A DNA stretch of 64,000 nt from Lysobacter sp. ISL-50 (GTDB lineage Bacteria; Pseudomonadota; Gammaproteobacteria; Xanthomonadales; Xanthomonadaceae). How positions within the stretch are numbered: the first letter of the stretch is position 1; every line of letters starts with the position of its first letter. The DNA lies in contig NZ_JAGGRI010000016.1 in NCBI RefSeq assembly GCF_018612875.1, positions 1-64,000 of the forward strand. The letters are read 5' to 3'. The notes under the pieces are model-generated. The model was not told the origin of the DNA, searched no databases, and was given only the letters and a program-made list of their open reading frames with translations. The translations under genes were made by a program, and so were the position numbers. Positions 36,724 through 45,758 of the stretch are shown here, piece by piece.

Positions 36724-38421
36724 ATGCCAAGCCTAAATCAACAATTACAGGCTGCAGTTAGACAATTTGCCGCGCAACCCGGCATCAATCCTGATCAAGA
36801 AGCGCAGCTACGCGCCGCCATCACCTGGGATGCAAATTTGCTGCAACAGCTCAATCAGAATGCGGCCAACGGTCAACTCAAAGGCTTTGCGTTGTCGCAA
36901 GCCGGTTCAACTGCGAATCTGGCGGGAACCTACGACATCGCATCGGCCGTGGTCACGCTGCCGGCTACCGACTTCTCGCCAATCGGAACTACGCCTAGCG
37001 TGGACCTTATCGCCACATTGCGCGTGCAGGACATGTCGCTGCGCTTCGCTCACACCAGTTACGTGGACGCCGCCAGCATCACCCGGGCGGTAACGCAGGA
37101 CATGGTGACCAACCTGCAATCCACCATCAACGGATCGCCGGTGCTGGCCGCCGAAGTAAAGCGGGCCGTCACGTCGCCGGGTCATGGGCAAGCTGCACCC
37201 TTGCAGCATTTCGCCTCGCTCAGCGGCACGGTGGCTGGCGGCACCTACAACCCTACGACTCGCACAATGAGCCTTCCGCCGAGCAGCCTGGCCGTGCCTC
37301 CCGCCAGCTTCGGTTCGGAAGACCTTACCTTCGTATTGGGGCATGAAATCCAGCATGGCTTCAATGCTGCGGGCAAGAAAATCGCAACCGACAACGCGTA
37401 CAACCTGGCTAGGCAGATCGCGCGGGATACCAATCCGGTCAACGACTACACCTCTCCCATTGGCGCTGTGATCCAAGCGGGGCGAGAGGACGAGGCTAGA
37501 GCCCAAATTGCCGGATGGAATGCGTTACTCAGCCGTGAGCAGCAAATAAAGCCCGGCGCTGACCTCACGGACATATGGGCTTTAGCCAAGAATTATAAAA
37601 CTTTGCGGGTACTCGACTTCGTTGAGCGCGATCAGTCCAATCCTCAACAAGCTCAAGCCCGCCCCGGTCTAACCTTCAATTCCGACGCCAGTCTATCTAT
37701 GACCCCCGCCAACGTGGCGCAGATGGGTCAGAACTACTTCGACAAGCCGCCGGTAGGCACCCCAGGATTCACCCGGCATCAGACCACCGGCATCGGCCAT
37801 CACGGCGACTCCGACTACCCGAACTACTACGGCGCGAATGCGGTAACCAACATCATCACCAGCGAGCGCGCTCATGCGCACCCGATCAACGGCGTGGCGC
37901 CGCGGATGCAGATCGACATGGGGCAGCTTCGGTTGCGCGAGGATTTGATGGAGCGCAACGGCGTTACGCTCACCGCCAACCCCGGCACGCCGCAGTCCTA
38001 TTACGACACCAGCCAATCGCCGCCGGCCCTGCATCATTTCGACCATACCAATACGCCGCCCGGGAGTCAGAACAGCCATCAGCATGTCCCTGCGGCTCCG
38101 GGTTCGTCGCCCGGAAAATCCAGGGACGGCGGCGAGCCGAACGATGGCGTCCCCGCTCACGCGCCCAACGCGCAGCAGGAGCTTTCGCCCACGAACGACT
38201 TCCACGCCTACCTGGATCGGATGCTGGCCGCGGCGCGGTCGGGCGACGATGCCAGCTTCCGCAAGATGACCCAGACCTTGGCCGACCTGCCGCCGGGACG
38301 GGAGATACGCGCCGAAGCGGTCGCCACGGTGGATAGACATGAACAACTGGCTGCGCAGCAACAGATGGACCAGCAACGCGTTCAACACATGGAAGCACCG
38401 GTCGTGCGGATGCATCGCTGA
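36724..38421 (+). CDS. putative interbacterial effector with HExxH motif
   Basis: Protein of 565 residues without signal peptide. Residues about 1-270 form a candidate zinc metallopeptidase: VLGHEIQHGFNAAGKK carries His207-Glu208 and His211, and AGREDEARAQ supplies acidic residues (Glu255/Glu257) that could be the third ligand. A second region (about 335-430: GFTRHQTTGIGHHGDSDYPN; ITSERAHAHPING) is rich in His and may be another catalytic or metal site. The C-terminal 100 residues (NDFHAYLDRMLAAARSGDDA, then a Gln-rich end) resemble the position and glutamine bias of XVIPCD secretion signals, but the canonical XVIPCD motifs are not evident. No transfer machinery lies in the window. Confidence 0.65.
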   Translation: MPSLNQQLQAAVRQFAAQPGINPDQEAQLRAAITWDANLLQQLNQNAANGQLKGFALSQAGSTANLAGTYDIASAVVTLPATDFSPIGTTPSVDLIATLRVQDMSLRFAHTSYVDAASITRAVTQDMVTNLQSTINGSPVLAAEVKRAVTSPGHGQAAPLQHFASLSGTVAGGTYNPTTRTMSLPPSSLAVPPASFGSEDLTFVLGHEIQHGFNAAGKKIATDNAYNLARQIARDTNPVNDYTSPIGAVIQAGREDEARAQIAGWNALLSREQQIKPGADLTDIWALAKNYKTLRVLDFVERDQSNPQQAQARPGLTFNSDASLSMTPANVAQMGQNYFDKPPVGTPGFTRHQTTGIGHHGDSDYPNYYGANAVTNIITSERAHAHPINGVAPRMQIDMGQLRLREDLMERNGVTLTANPGTPQSYYDTSQSPPALHHFDHTNTPPGSQNSHQHVPAAPGSSPGKSRDGGEPNDGVPAHAPNAQQELSPTNDFHAYLDRMLAAARSGDDASFRKMTQTLADLPPGREIRAEAVATVDRHEQLAAQQQMDQQRVQHMEAPVVRMHR

Positions 38422-38456
38422 CCGGCTTGAAGAACGGTACGAGAAGAGGGGGAGAT

Positions 38457-38996
38457 ATGAATGAGGAAGCCGCTACGATCTTGGTCAGCAAGATCGCCGC
38501 TCTGGTGGAGCAATTCGACCGACGCTGCGAGCAGACCAACCGTGAACTGCGGCAGCTCACGCAGCAAGTCCCCGGTATGGTGCGGCAATCGGCGGACGAG
38601 CAGATGCGGCGTATCCCCGGTGAGGTGATGGGCAGCGTTCGAGATGGTATCGAACAGCCGGTCGCCGCCTACGAACAGCGGCTGCACGAAGCGGGCGGTT
38701 TACTGCAAAGCGGATCTCAGGCGCTGGCGAAGCAGCTTCAGCGCATGGAGCGATTGCACAAGCAGCTGGTATGGAAGGTAACCGGCATCACGCTGGGCAG
38801 TCTGGTGCTGCTCTTGTCGGGCGGCGCCTGGCTGTCGAAGCACTACTACGACGAGATTCGAAAGAATCAGATTTCCGCCGATTTGCTGAAGGCCTACAAC
38901 CAGGCGGACGTGACTTTGTGCGGCGGTCGCCTATGCGTAAAGGTGGATGCTGGCGGCAAGCAGCAAAGCGACTATGTCCCTGTCAAATCGCGCTGA
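38457..38996 (+). CDS. coiled-coil single-pass membrane protein
   Basis: Protein of 179 residues with a strong ribosome site (AGGGGGAGAT) before the ATG. Residues about 1-110 are a charged, Gln-rich amphipathic helix (ILVSKIAALVEQFDRRCEQT ... ALAKQLQRMERLHKQ). They are followed by a transmembrane segment (VTGITLGSLVLLLSGGAWL) and a short tail with two cysteines (TLCGGRLCVKV). The layout recalls plasmid mobilisation accessory proteins, and similar genes may follow effector genes in this family; I cannot confirm the relationship. It starts 36 bases after the effector stop, so the three genes form one operon. Confidence 0.65.
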   Translation: MNEEAATILVSKIAALVEQFDRRCEQTNRELRQLTQQVPGMVRQSADEQMRRIPGEVMGSVRDGIEQPVAAYEQRLHEAGGLLQSGSQALAKQLQRMERLHKQLVWKVTGITLGSLVLLLSGGAWLSKHYYDEIRKNQISADLLKAYNQADVTLCGGRLCVKVDAGGKQQSDYVPVKSR

Positions 38997-39263
38997 GCGG
39001 TTTCGCCTGCTGCGCCTGTCGTACTCAGAGTAATCTGCGAGCGCCATCCGGGCCGCTGATTCAGATTCGATCAATTGCTTTGCACGCGGGCGCGCCGACT
39101 CCATTTCTTGCGCGTCCTGCAGGCCAACGAGGATGCCGACTCGATCGATTTTTTGTGTTGTTGCTGGCTCGGCAGAGCGCCTATATCGCGGTTTCGCAAC
39201 CGGCGCGCGGCGTATCGGTAAACGAAATCGATCCCGGACATGCCGATATTCGACGTCATTAAC
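38997..39263. other. intergenic, no feature seen
   Basis: Between the membrane protein and the second copy of the 23-base repeat I see no gene, terminator or repeat that can be supported. The gap continues to 39414 past the repeat. Confidence 0.5.
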
Positions 39264-39286
39264 GTGCTTTCAGACGCGTCTGATGG
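39264..39286. repeat. 23-base repeat, copy 2
   Basis: Identical to 32912-32934 and in the same orientation. It lies 128 bases before the orphan propeptide gene. Confidence 0.85.
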
Positions 39287-39414
39287 TTCCGCCGCGACGC
39301 GCTGGGTAACTTCAATTCCGAGGGTGGCAGCCAGGACTTCCATCCGCAGCACACTCCCTTCGCCCAGGCGCGCAGGGCAACGCCGCAAACGCGGCCGCTT
39401 TCGGAATCGAATCC

Positions 39415-39825
39415 ATGCCGGTTCTTCCATCGCCTTGTTCCCGCGGGCCTGCGTTGTTCGCGGCGATCTCCACGATCGCCGCCGCCGTCGCCTTGAGCGA
39501 CGGCGATACGGTCGCGATACCCAGCGTAGGCGTAGGCGCGGACGATGCGGCGGCTTCGCTCGGCCAATCCATGCAAGAGTTCATCGTGAAATACCACGGC
39601 GGCCGCCACGCGCGCCGCGACATAGACCGCCTGCATCGCGCCTTGCAAGACACCGAAGCCGGCTTCGTCCAGGCCGCCGGTCTGCGCCGCGTGCGCCGCC
39701 TCGCAACCGGCGCCGATCTGATACGTGCCGATCGCCAGCTCGATCGCGCCGAAGCGCTCGCGTTGATGCGCCGTCTGGCCCGCGATCCGCAAATCGAATA
39801 CGTGTTGCCCAGCGGCAAGGCCTGA
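39415..39825 (+). CDS. orphan subtilase propeptide (I9-like), protease domain absent
   Basis: ORF of 136 residues. After a possible signal segment (ALFAAISTIAAAVAL), residues about 52-132 match the propeptides of the neighbouring subtilases block by block: QEFIVKYHGGRHARR, GLRRVRRLATGADLI, LDRAEALALMRRLARDP, QIEYVLP. The stop follows immediately where the others continue into the catalytic domain. No S8 motif exists in any frame before 40391, so no frameshifted enzyme is attached. Either a remnant of a lost subtilase or a stand-alone inhibitor/chaperone acting on the paralogues. It lies between the 23-base repeat and the two-hairpin element. Coding bias looks intact. Confidence 0.75.
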   Translation: MPVLPSPCSRGPALFAAISTIAAAVALSDGDTVAIPSVGVGADDAAASLGQSMQEFIVKYHGGRHARRDIDRLHRALQDTEAGFVQAAGLRRVRRLATGADLIRADRQLDRAEALALMRRLARDPQIEYVLPSGKA

Positions 39826-39891
39826 GCCGCGGCGATGGCGGACGCAAGCGATTCGTATTGATCGAACGCCGCGCGCGAGGCGGCGAAAACT

Positions 39892-40066
39892 TGGGTGGGG
39901 AGACGGGCCCGGACTTCCGGCGGCAGTTGGAAGTCCGGGGAACCCGTCATCGCATCGGCCGCGTCGGCGCGGCGCGATGCGACGACGACCCAGTACACAT
40001 CGAGCACACTCTCCGGCGTGGCGTTGGAGGACCGACCCGGGCTGCCGGCCGCGGCCGGAACCGGGC
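39892..40066. repeat. two-hairpin intergenic element, copy 2
   Basis: Hairpin A (CCCGGACTTCCG ... GGAAGTCCGGGG, 39908-39940), then the block GTTGGAGGACCGACCCGGGC, then hairpin B (CCCGGGCTGCCGG ... CCGGAACCGGG, to 40066). It corresponds to 33225-33392 in the same orientation. Stem sequences differ but pairing is kept. Confidence 0.75.
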
Positions 40067-40154
40067 AAGCGTTTGCGAAGCATCGATGCGATGAACGGGT
40101 TCCGCGCGCGAACCCGGAGCGGTCCGGCGTGCATCGCCAGCGCGCGCCGCATCC

Positions 40155-40203
40155 GCGGTTTAGGACTCGTCCTAATTCAAACCGCGCGTGATCGGGTTAT
40201 CAC
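40155..40203. promoter_or_regulatory. two palindromes upstream of subtilase 3
   Basis: Palindrome 1, TTAGGACTCGTCCTAA (40160-40175), lies inside a longer imperfect dyad (GCGGTTT ... AAACCGC). Twelve bases on is palindrome 2, GTGATCGGGTTATCAC (40188-40203). Both, with identical spacing, recur upstream of subtilase 4. Palindrome 2 resembles a Clp/CRP site with two extra central bases. The start codon is 188 bases further down. Confidence 0.65.
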
Positions 40204-40391
40204 TTGACCCACGCGCCGCGGTATCGATCACGTCTCCCATGGAGTCGCAGTCGCACCAGCGCGACAGCGCCGGACCACCGCCGACATCGTGGCCGGCACC
40301 GTGCCCGGATCGTGGCCGCGCGGGATGTTTCGCACGGCCGCATCCGCTCCTTCGCCGCTATCGCGGCTCATGACACTCAGGGGCTCCACCG

Positions 40392-41828
40392 ATGTCCACA
40401 CGCACCAAGCGTTTCAACGCACTGTCCGTCGCCGCCGCTATCGCCCTGGCCGGTCTGTCCGCACCCGCGTTCGCCGGCCATGCGTATCTCGACAGTCTCA
40501 ACGCCGACGGCAACAGCCAGTTCATCGTCAAGTACCGCAGCGGCAGTGCGCCCGCGACCAGTCCGGCCTCGATGAAGGCCTCGCTCGACTCGGCCGCCTC
40601 GCGTGTGGCCTGGTCGTCGGGCAAGGACGATAAGCCGGGTCTGCGGGCGTTGCGCCAGATGATCCTGCCGGGCGGACGGGTGATCGGCACCGATACGCCG
40701 CTCAATCGCGCCGATGCGGCGGCGCTGATGCGCCAGATCGCCGCCGACCCGAATGTCGAATTCGTCCAGCGCGACGGCGCCGTGCGGGGTCTGATGCTCC
40801 CGAACGACAGCAAATTTTCCCAGCAATGGAACCTGGCCGATTCCGCGACCGGTATCCAGGCGCCCACCGCCTGGGACAGCAGCACCGGCACGGGTGTGGT
40901 GGTCGCGGTGATCGACAGCGGTATCTACTCGCATACCGATCTCAACGGCAACATTCTGCCGGGTTACGACTTCATCAGTTCACTGACCGGTCTGAGTGAC
41001 GCCGATTGCAAGACCATGGGCAAGCTCTCAGGCTGCGGCAGCCCCGAGGATGGCGATGGCCGCGACGCCAATCCGATCGATACGTCGAAGGTTGGGCACG
41101 GTACCCATGTCTCCGGCATCATCGGCGCCTTGACCAACAACGCCACCGGCATAGCGGGCGTGGCCCACGGCGCAAAAATTTTGCCGATTCGTGTGTTGGG
41201 TAAGCAAAGCGCCGGCAAAGAGTCCGACATCTACGATGCGATCGTCTGGGCCTCCGGCGGCAGTGTCGCGGGTGTGCCGGCCAACGCCAATCCGGCCAAG
41301 GTCATCAATCTTTCGCTCGCCGGTGCTTTACCGGCCTTGTGCAACGACTCTCCGGGGTGGACGTCCGCGATCAACGCCGCGGTGGCGAATGGGTCCACGG
41401 TCGTCGCTTCAGCGGGCAACAAAAAGGAAGAGGTCACGACGGTGACGCCCGCGGGCTGCAACAACGTGATTTCGGTTGCCGCCAGCGACAAGAACGGTGC
41501 CCTTGCGTCCTACTCAGCGTCGGGCGCCACCCTTGATCTCACTGCGCCCGGCGGCGCGTCGGGTGAGTTCGGCACGAGCGCCGCCGATGCTATTACTTCC
41601 ACCGTGGCCTCCGACCGTTACGGCCTGGCCGTCGGCACCTCGATGGCCGCTCCGCACGTGGCCGGTGTCGCGGCGCTGATCCTTTCCGCCGCGCCGACCA
41701 AGACTCCGGCGCAGGTCGAGCAGATCCTGAAGAGCAGCGCGCGGCCGATCCCGCTGACCCAGTGTGCGACGGGCTGCGGCGCCGGCCTCATCGATGCGGC
41801 GGCGGCGGTGGCCGCGGCGAAGAAGTAG
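40392..41828 (+). CDS. secreted subtilisin-like serine protease 3, no P domain
   Basis: S8 precursor of 478 residues that stops right after the catalytic domain (GCGAGLIDAAAAVAAAKK). Signal peptide ends near APAFAG. The I9-like propeptide covers about 38-128 (SQFIVKYRSGSA to NVEFVQRDG). Triad: Asp175 (AVIDSGIYSHTDLN), His236 (VGHGTHVSGI), Ser417 (GTSMAAPHVAG). The oxyanion region reads VVASAGNKKEE. Closest in the window to subtilase 2 in the catalytic domain. With its leader and terminator it forms a duplicated unit with subtilase 4. Expected to be extracellular. Confidence 0.94.
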   Translation: MSTRTKRFNALSVAAAIALAGLSAPAFAGHAYLDSLNADGNSQFIVKYRSGSAPATSPASMKASLDSAASRVAWSSGKDDKPGLRALRQMILPGGRVIGTDTPLNRADAAALMRQIAADPNVEFVQRDGAVRGLMLPNDSKFSQQWNLADSATGIQAPTAWDSSTGTGVVVAVIDSGIYSHTDLNGNILPGYDFISSLTGLSDADCKTMGKLSGCGSPEDGDGRDANPIDTSKVGHGTHVSGIIGALTNNATGIAGVAHGAKILPIRVLGKQSAGKESDIYDAIVWASGGSVAGVPANANPAKVINLSLAGALPALCNDSPGWTSAINAAVANGSTVVASAGNKKEEVTTVTPAGCNNVISVAASDKNGALASYSASGATLDLTAPGGASGEFGTSAADAITSTVASDRYGLAVGTSMAAPHVAGVAALILSAAPTKTPAQVEQILKSSARPIPLTQCATGCGAGLIDAAAAVAAAKK

Positions 41829-41854
41829 GTTCCGGCGACGAGCGCGATGGGCGA

Positions 41855-41891
41855 GGCGGCGGCCGGGGAAGTTCCGATCGCCGCCTTTTTC
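41855..41891 (+). terminator. terminator of subtilase 3
   Basis: GGCGGC/GCCGCC stem with an inner GGAAGTTCC dyad, followed by TTTTTCTT, about 30 bases after the stop. The block before and after it (GCGAGCGCGATGGG ... GCATCGCGGCGGGGCGGCAC) recurs after subtilase 4. Confidence 0.85.
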
Positions 41892-42041
41892 TTGCGTCCG
41901 ATCTGGCCGGGACCGCATCGCGGCGGGGCGGCACTCCTGGCCGCGCCGACCGGAGCAGGGACTACCACGCGATGAGCGCGACGCCGGCGATACGCCCGCC
42001 GGACGCATCGTCGCCCATCGCCGGCGCGCTCGGCCTCCGCG

Positions 42042-42087
42042 ATTTAGGACTTGTCCTAATTCAAATGGCGTGTGATGGGGTTATCAC
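42042..42087. promoter_or_regulatory. two palindromes upstream of subtilase 4
   Basis: TTAGGACTTGTCCTAA (42044-42059) and GTGATGGGGTTATCAC (42072-42087), again exactly 12 bases apart and 189 bases from the start codon. Substitutions between the two copies of each palindrome avoid the arms and fall in the centre, consistent with protein binding. Confidence 0.65.
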
Positions 42088-42276
42088 TTGGTCAGCGCAC
42101 TGCGGTATCGATCGCATCTCTATCGAGTTCGAAGCCGCATTAGCGTGACCGGGCCAAGCCATCGCCGACACCGTGGCCGGCACCGTATCCGGATCGTTGC
42201 CGCGGGGGATGTTTCGCGCGGTCGCATCCGCTCCGTCGCCGCCATCGCGGCTTAATGACATAAAGGAGCTGCATCA

Positions 42277-43782
<1,506 letters not shown>

Positions 43783-43846
43783 AACCACGGGTGGAAAGCG
43801 TTCGTCGGCGCGCGGGTATCGCGCGCCGGCGAGCGCGATGGGGCGA

Positions 43847-43883
43847 GGCGGCGGCCGGGGAGTATCCGACCGCCGTTTTTTTG
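43847..43883 (+). terminator. terminator of subtilase 4
   Basis: CGGCGG/CCGCCG stem followed by seven T, about 65 bases after the stop. It is the counterpart of the subtilase 3 terminator. From 43884 to 44125 nothing else is seen apart from a short AT-rich stretch near 44020. Confidence 0.87.
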
Positions 43884-44125
43884 TTGCGTCTGGTCTGGTC
43901 GGGATGGCATCGCGGCGGGGCGGCACGTCCTCCCGATCGCGTCGTTCGGAGCGGGCGGCTGCTGCGATAGCTGCCGTTCGTCGGAGCGGCGGCGCTGGCA
44001 GGTCCCGGCTTATGATCATGTTTTACCTTTAAAATAAATAACTTGCATGGGTTTTTGTGATTGACGCGGACCACCGGGACCGGTGCCACTCCCGCCATGC
44101 CCTTGCAATCGCCGCCGCCGCTATT

Positions 44126-44147
44126 ATGATTGAGCAATCACTCATTA
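44126..44147. promoter_or_regulatory. candidate TetR operator 1
   Basis: TTGAGCAATCACTCATT contains the dyad TGAG-N6-CTCA, just upstream of the tetR start. Read on the minus strand it starts AATGAGTGATT, sharing AATGAGT with the site at 44776. Confidence 0.5.
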
Positions 44148-44164
44148 ACTGATCCAGTCCGGCC

Positions 44165-44740
44165 ATGGCCCGCCCCCGCAGCGAAGACAAACGCAACGCC
44201 ATTCTCAGCGCCGCTACCCGCGTGTTCGCCGAGCAGGGCCTGGCGGCGCCGACGGCGAAGATCGCGCGCGAGGCCGGGGTCGCGGAAGGCACCTTGTTCA
44301 CTTACTTCGCGAACAAGGACGAACTGCTCAACCAGCTGTATCTCGAACTCAAGTACGAGATGCGCGACGTGATGAGCGAAGGCCTGCGGCAGGTGGACCA
44401 AGAGGATCTGCGCGAGCTGGCGCACCGTTTCTGGGTGGCCTACATCGACTGGGGCGTGATGCATCCGCACAAGCGCAAGGTGATCAGCACGTTGGCCTTG
44501 TCCGATCGCATCAGCGCCGAAAACCGCGTCGCCGGCGCGGCCGCGTTCGCGGTGTTCAACAGCCGCCTGCACAACAGCGTGGAGCAGGGGCTGATCTGCA
44601 GTCCGTCGTCCACCTTCGTCGGCGCGCTGCTCGGCGCCATCGCCGAGGTCACGATGGACTTCGTCGTCCGCGAACCCGAGCGCGTCGGGCATTACCGCGA
44701 AGCCGGGTTCGAAGCGTTCTGGAAATCGATCTCCGCCTGA
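44165..44740 (+). CDS. TetR-family transcriptional regulator
   Basis: DNA-binding repressor of 191 residues. The N-terminal helix-turn-helix is canonical: RNAILSAATRVFAEQGLAAP, TAKIAREAGVAEGTLFTYF, ANKDELLNQLY. The C-terminal ligand domain (about 60-191) is variable. Start ATG at 44165. It sits directly upstream of three oxidoreductase genes in the same direction. Similar dyads occur before tetR and in the gap before the first dehydrogenase, so it likely represses both itself and that operon. Confidence 0.93.
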   Translation: MARPRSEDKRNAILSAATRVFAEQGLAAPTAKIAREAGVAEGTLFTYFANKDELLNQLYLELKYEMRDVMSEGLRQVDQEDLRELAHRFWVAYIDWGVMHPHKRKVISTLALSDRISAENRVAGAAAFAVFNSRLHNSVEQGLICSPSSTFVGALLGAIAEVTMDFVVREPERVGHYREAGFEAFWKSISA

Positions 44741-44775
44741 GGGCAGCGGCCCGCGGCGGATTTTTCCGCTCTTTT

Positions 44776-44797
44776 AATGAGTGCGTAATCAGTCATT
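44776..44797. promoter_or_regulatory. candidate TetR operator 2
   Basis: AATGAGTGCGTAATCAGTCA followed by TT is a 22-base dyad with arms AATGA(G)T and AGTCATT. It lies 44 bases upstream of the first dehydrogenase gene and shares AATGAGT with the site before tetR. Confidence 0.55.
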
Positions 44798-44840
44798 TAG
44801 TTGTTTCCCCACGTCGTATCCATCCTCAAGGAGTGCTGTC

Positions 44841-45734
44841 ATGTCGAAAGTCTGGTTGGTCACCGGTAGCGGCCGCGGTCTCGGCCGCGATATTTCCGAA
44901 GCCGTGCTCGCGCGCGGCGACCGTTTGTTCGCCACCGCGCGCGATCCGGCGCAGCTCGACGATCTGCTCGCGCGCTACGGCGAGCGCGTGCGCGCGTTCG
45001 CCCTGGACGTCACCGATGCCGCCGCCGCGCAGGCCGCGGTGAACGCCGCGATCGATGCCTTCGGCCGCATCGATGTGCTGGTCAACAACGCCGGCTACGG
45101 CCGCCTCGCGCCGTTCGAACAAACCGGCGCGGACGACTTCCGCGATCAGGTCGAAACCAATCTGTTCGGCGTGGTGAATCTGTCGCGCGCGGTGCTGCCG
45201 TCGATGCGCGCGCAACGCAGCGGCCACATCATCCAGGTCTCCTCCGTCGGCGGCCGCATCGGCACGCCGGGGTTGTCGGCGTATCAGGCGGCGAAATGGG
45301 CGGTCGGCGGTTTCAGCGAAGTGCTGGCCGGCGAAGTCGGCGTGTTCGGCGTCAAGGTCTGCGCGCTCGAACCCGGCGGCATGCGCACCGGCTGGGCCGT
45401 GGAGGCGATGCGCGACATGCCCGAGCTGCTGCCGGAGTACCAGCAATCGCTCGGCGCCATGCTGGCGGTGCGGCGCCAGATCGTGGGAGGCGACGGCTCC
45501 GCGCAAGACATCGCCAACGCCGCCGCCGGCGATCCGGCGCGGGTCGCGCAAGTGGTGCTGGGCATCGCCGATCACCCGCAGCCGCCGGTGCATCTGCTGC
45601 TCGGCAGCGACGCGCGCCACTACGCGCTGACGGCGCAAGACGAGCGCGCGCAAGCCGGCGAACGCTGGCGCGCGGTCAGCGAATCGACCGACGTCGCAGC
45701 CCGCGGCCCGATCCCGCAATTCCCCACCGCCTGA
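44841..45734 (+). CDS. short-chain dehydrogenase/reductase
   Basis: Classical SDR of 297 residues; ATG at 44841 preceded by AAGGAG. NAD(P)-binding motif WLVTGSGRGLGRDISEAVLA, then NNAGYG, then the catalytic Ser (VSSVGGRIG) and YQAAK (Tyr-x-x-x-Lys). The C-terminal extension (about 190-297) is typical of the subgroup that includes hydroxysteroid dehydrogenase-like oxidoreductases. Substrate unknown. First gene of the operon controlled by the TetR protein; the next SDR begins 24 bases later. Confidence 0.9.
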   Translation: MSKVWLVTGSGRGLGRDISEAVLARGDRLFATARDPAQLDDLLARYGERVRAFALDVTDAAAAQAAVNAAIDAFGRIDVLVNNAGYGRLAPFEQTGADDFRDQVETNLFGVVNLSRAVLPSMRAQRSGHIIQVSSVGGRIGTPGLSAYQAAKWAVGGFSEVLAGEVGVFGVKVCALEPGGMRTGWAVEAMRDMPELLPEYQQSLGAMLAVRRQIVGGDGSAQDIANAAAGDPARVAQVVLGIADHPQPPVHLLLGSDARHYALTAQDERAQAGERWRAVSESTDVAARGPIPQFPTA

Positions 45735-45758
45735 TCCATCCGACAAGGAACCCATTCG

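Noticed and set aside
40188-40203. Calling the GTGAT-N6-ATCAC dyads canonical Clp/CRP sites
   Set aside because: The consensus TGTGA-N6-TCACA has two fewer bases between the GTGA/TCAC arms. Kept only as a candidate regulatory dyad.
39826-40391. A frameshifted protease domain after the first orphan propeptide
   Set aside because: No S8 motif (D-T/S-G, H-G-T-H, G-T-S-M-A) could be found in any frame of this stretch.
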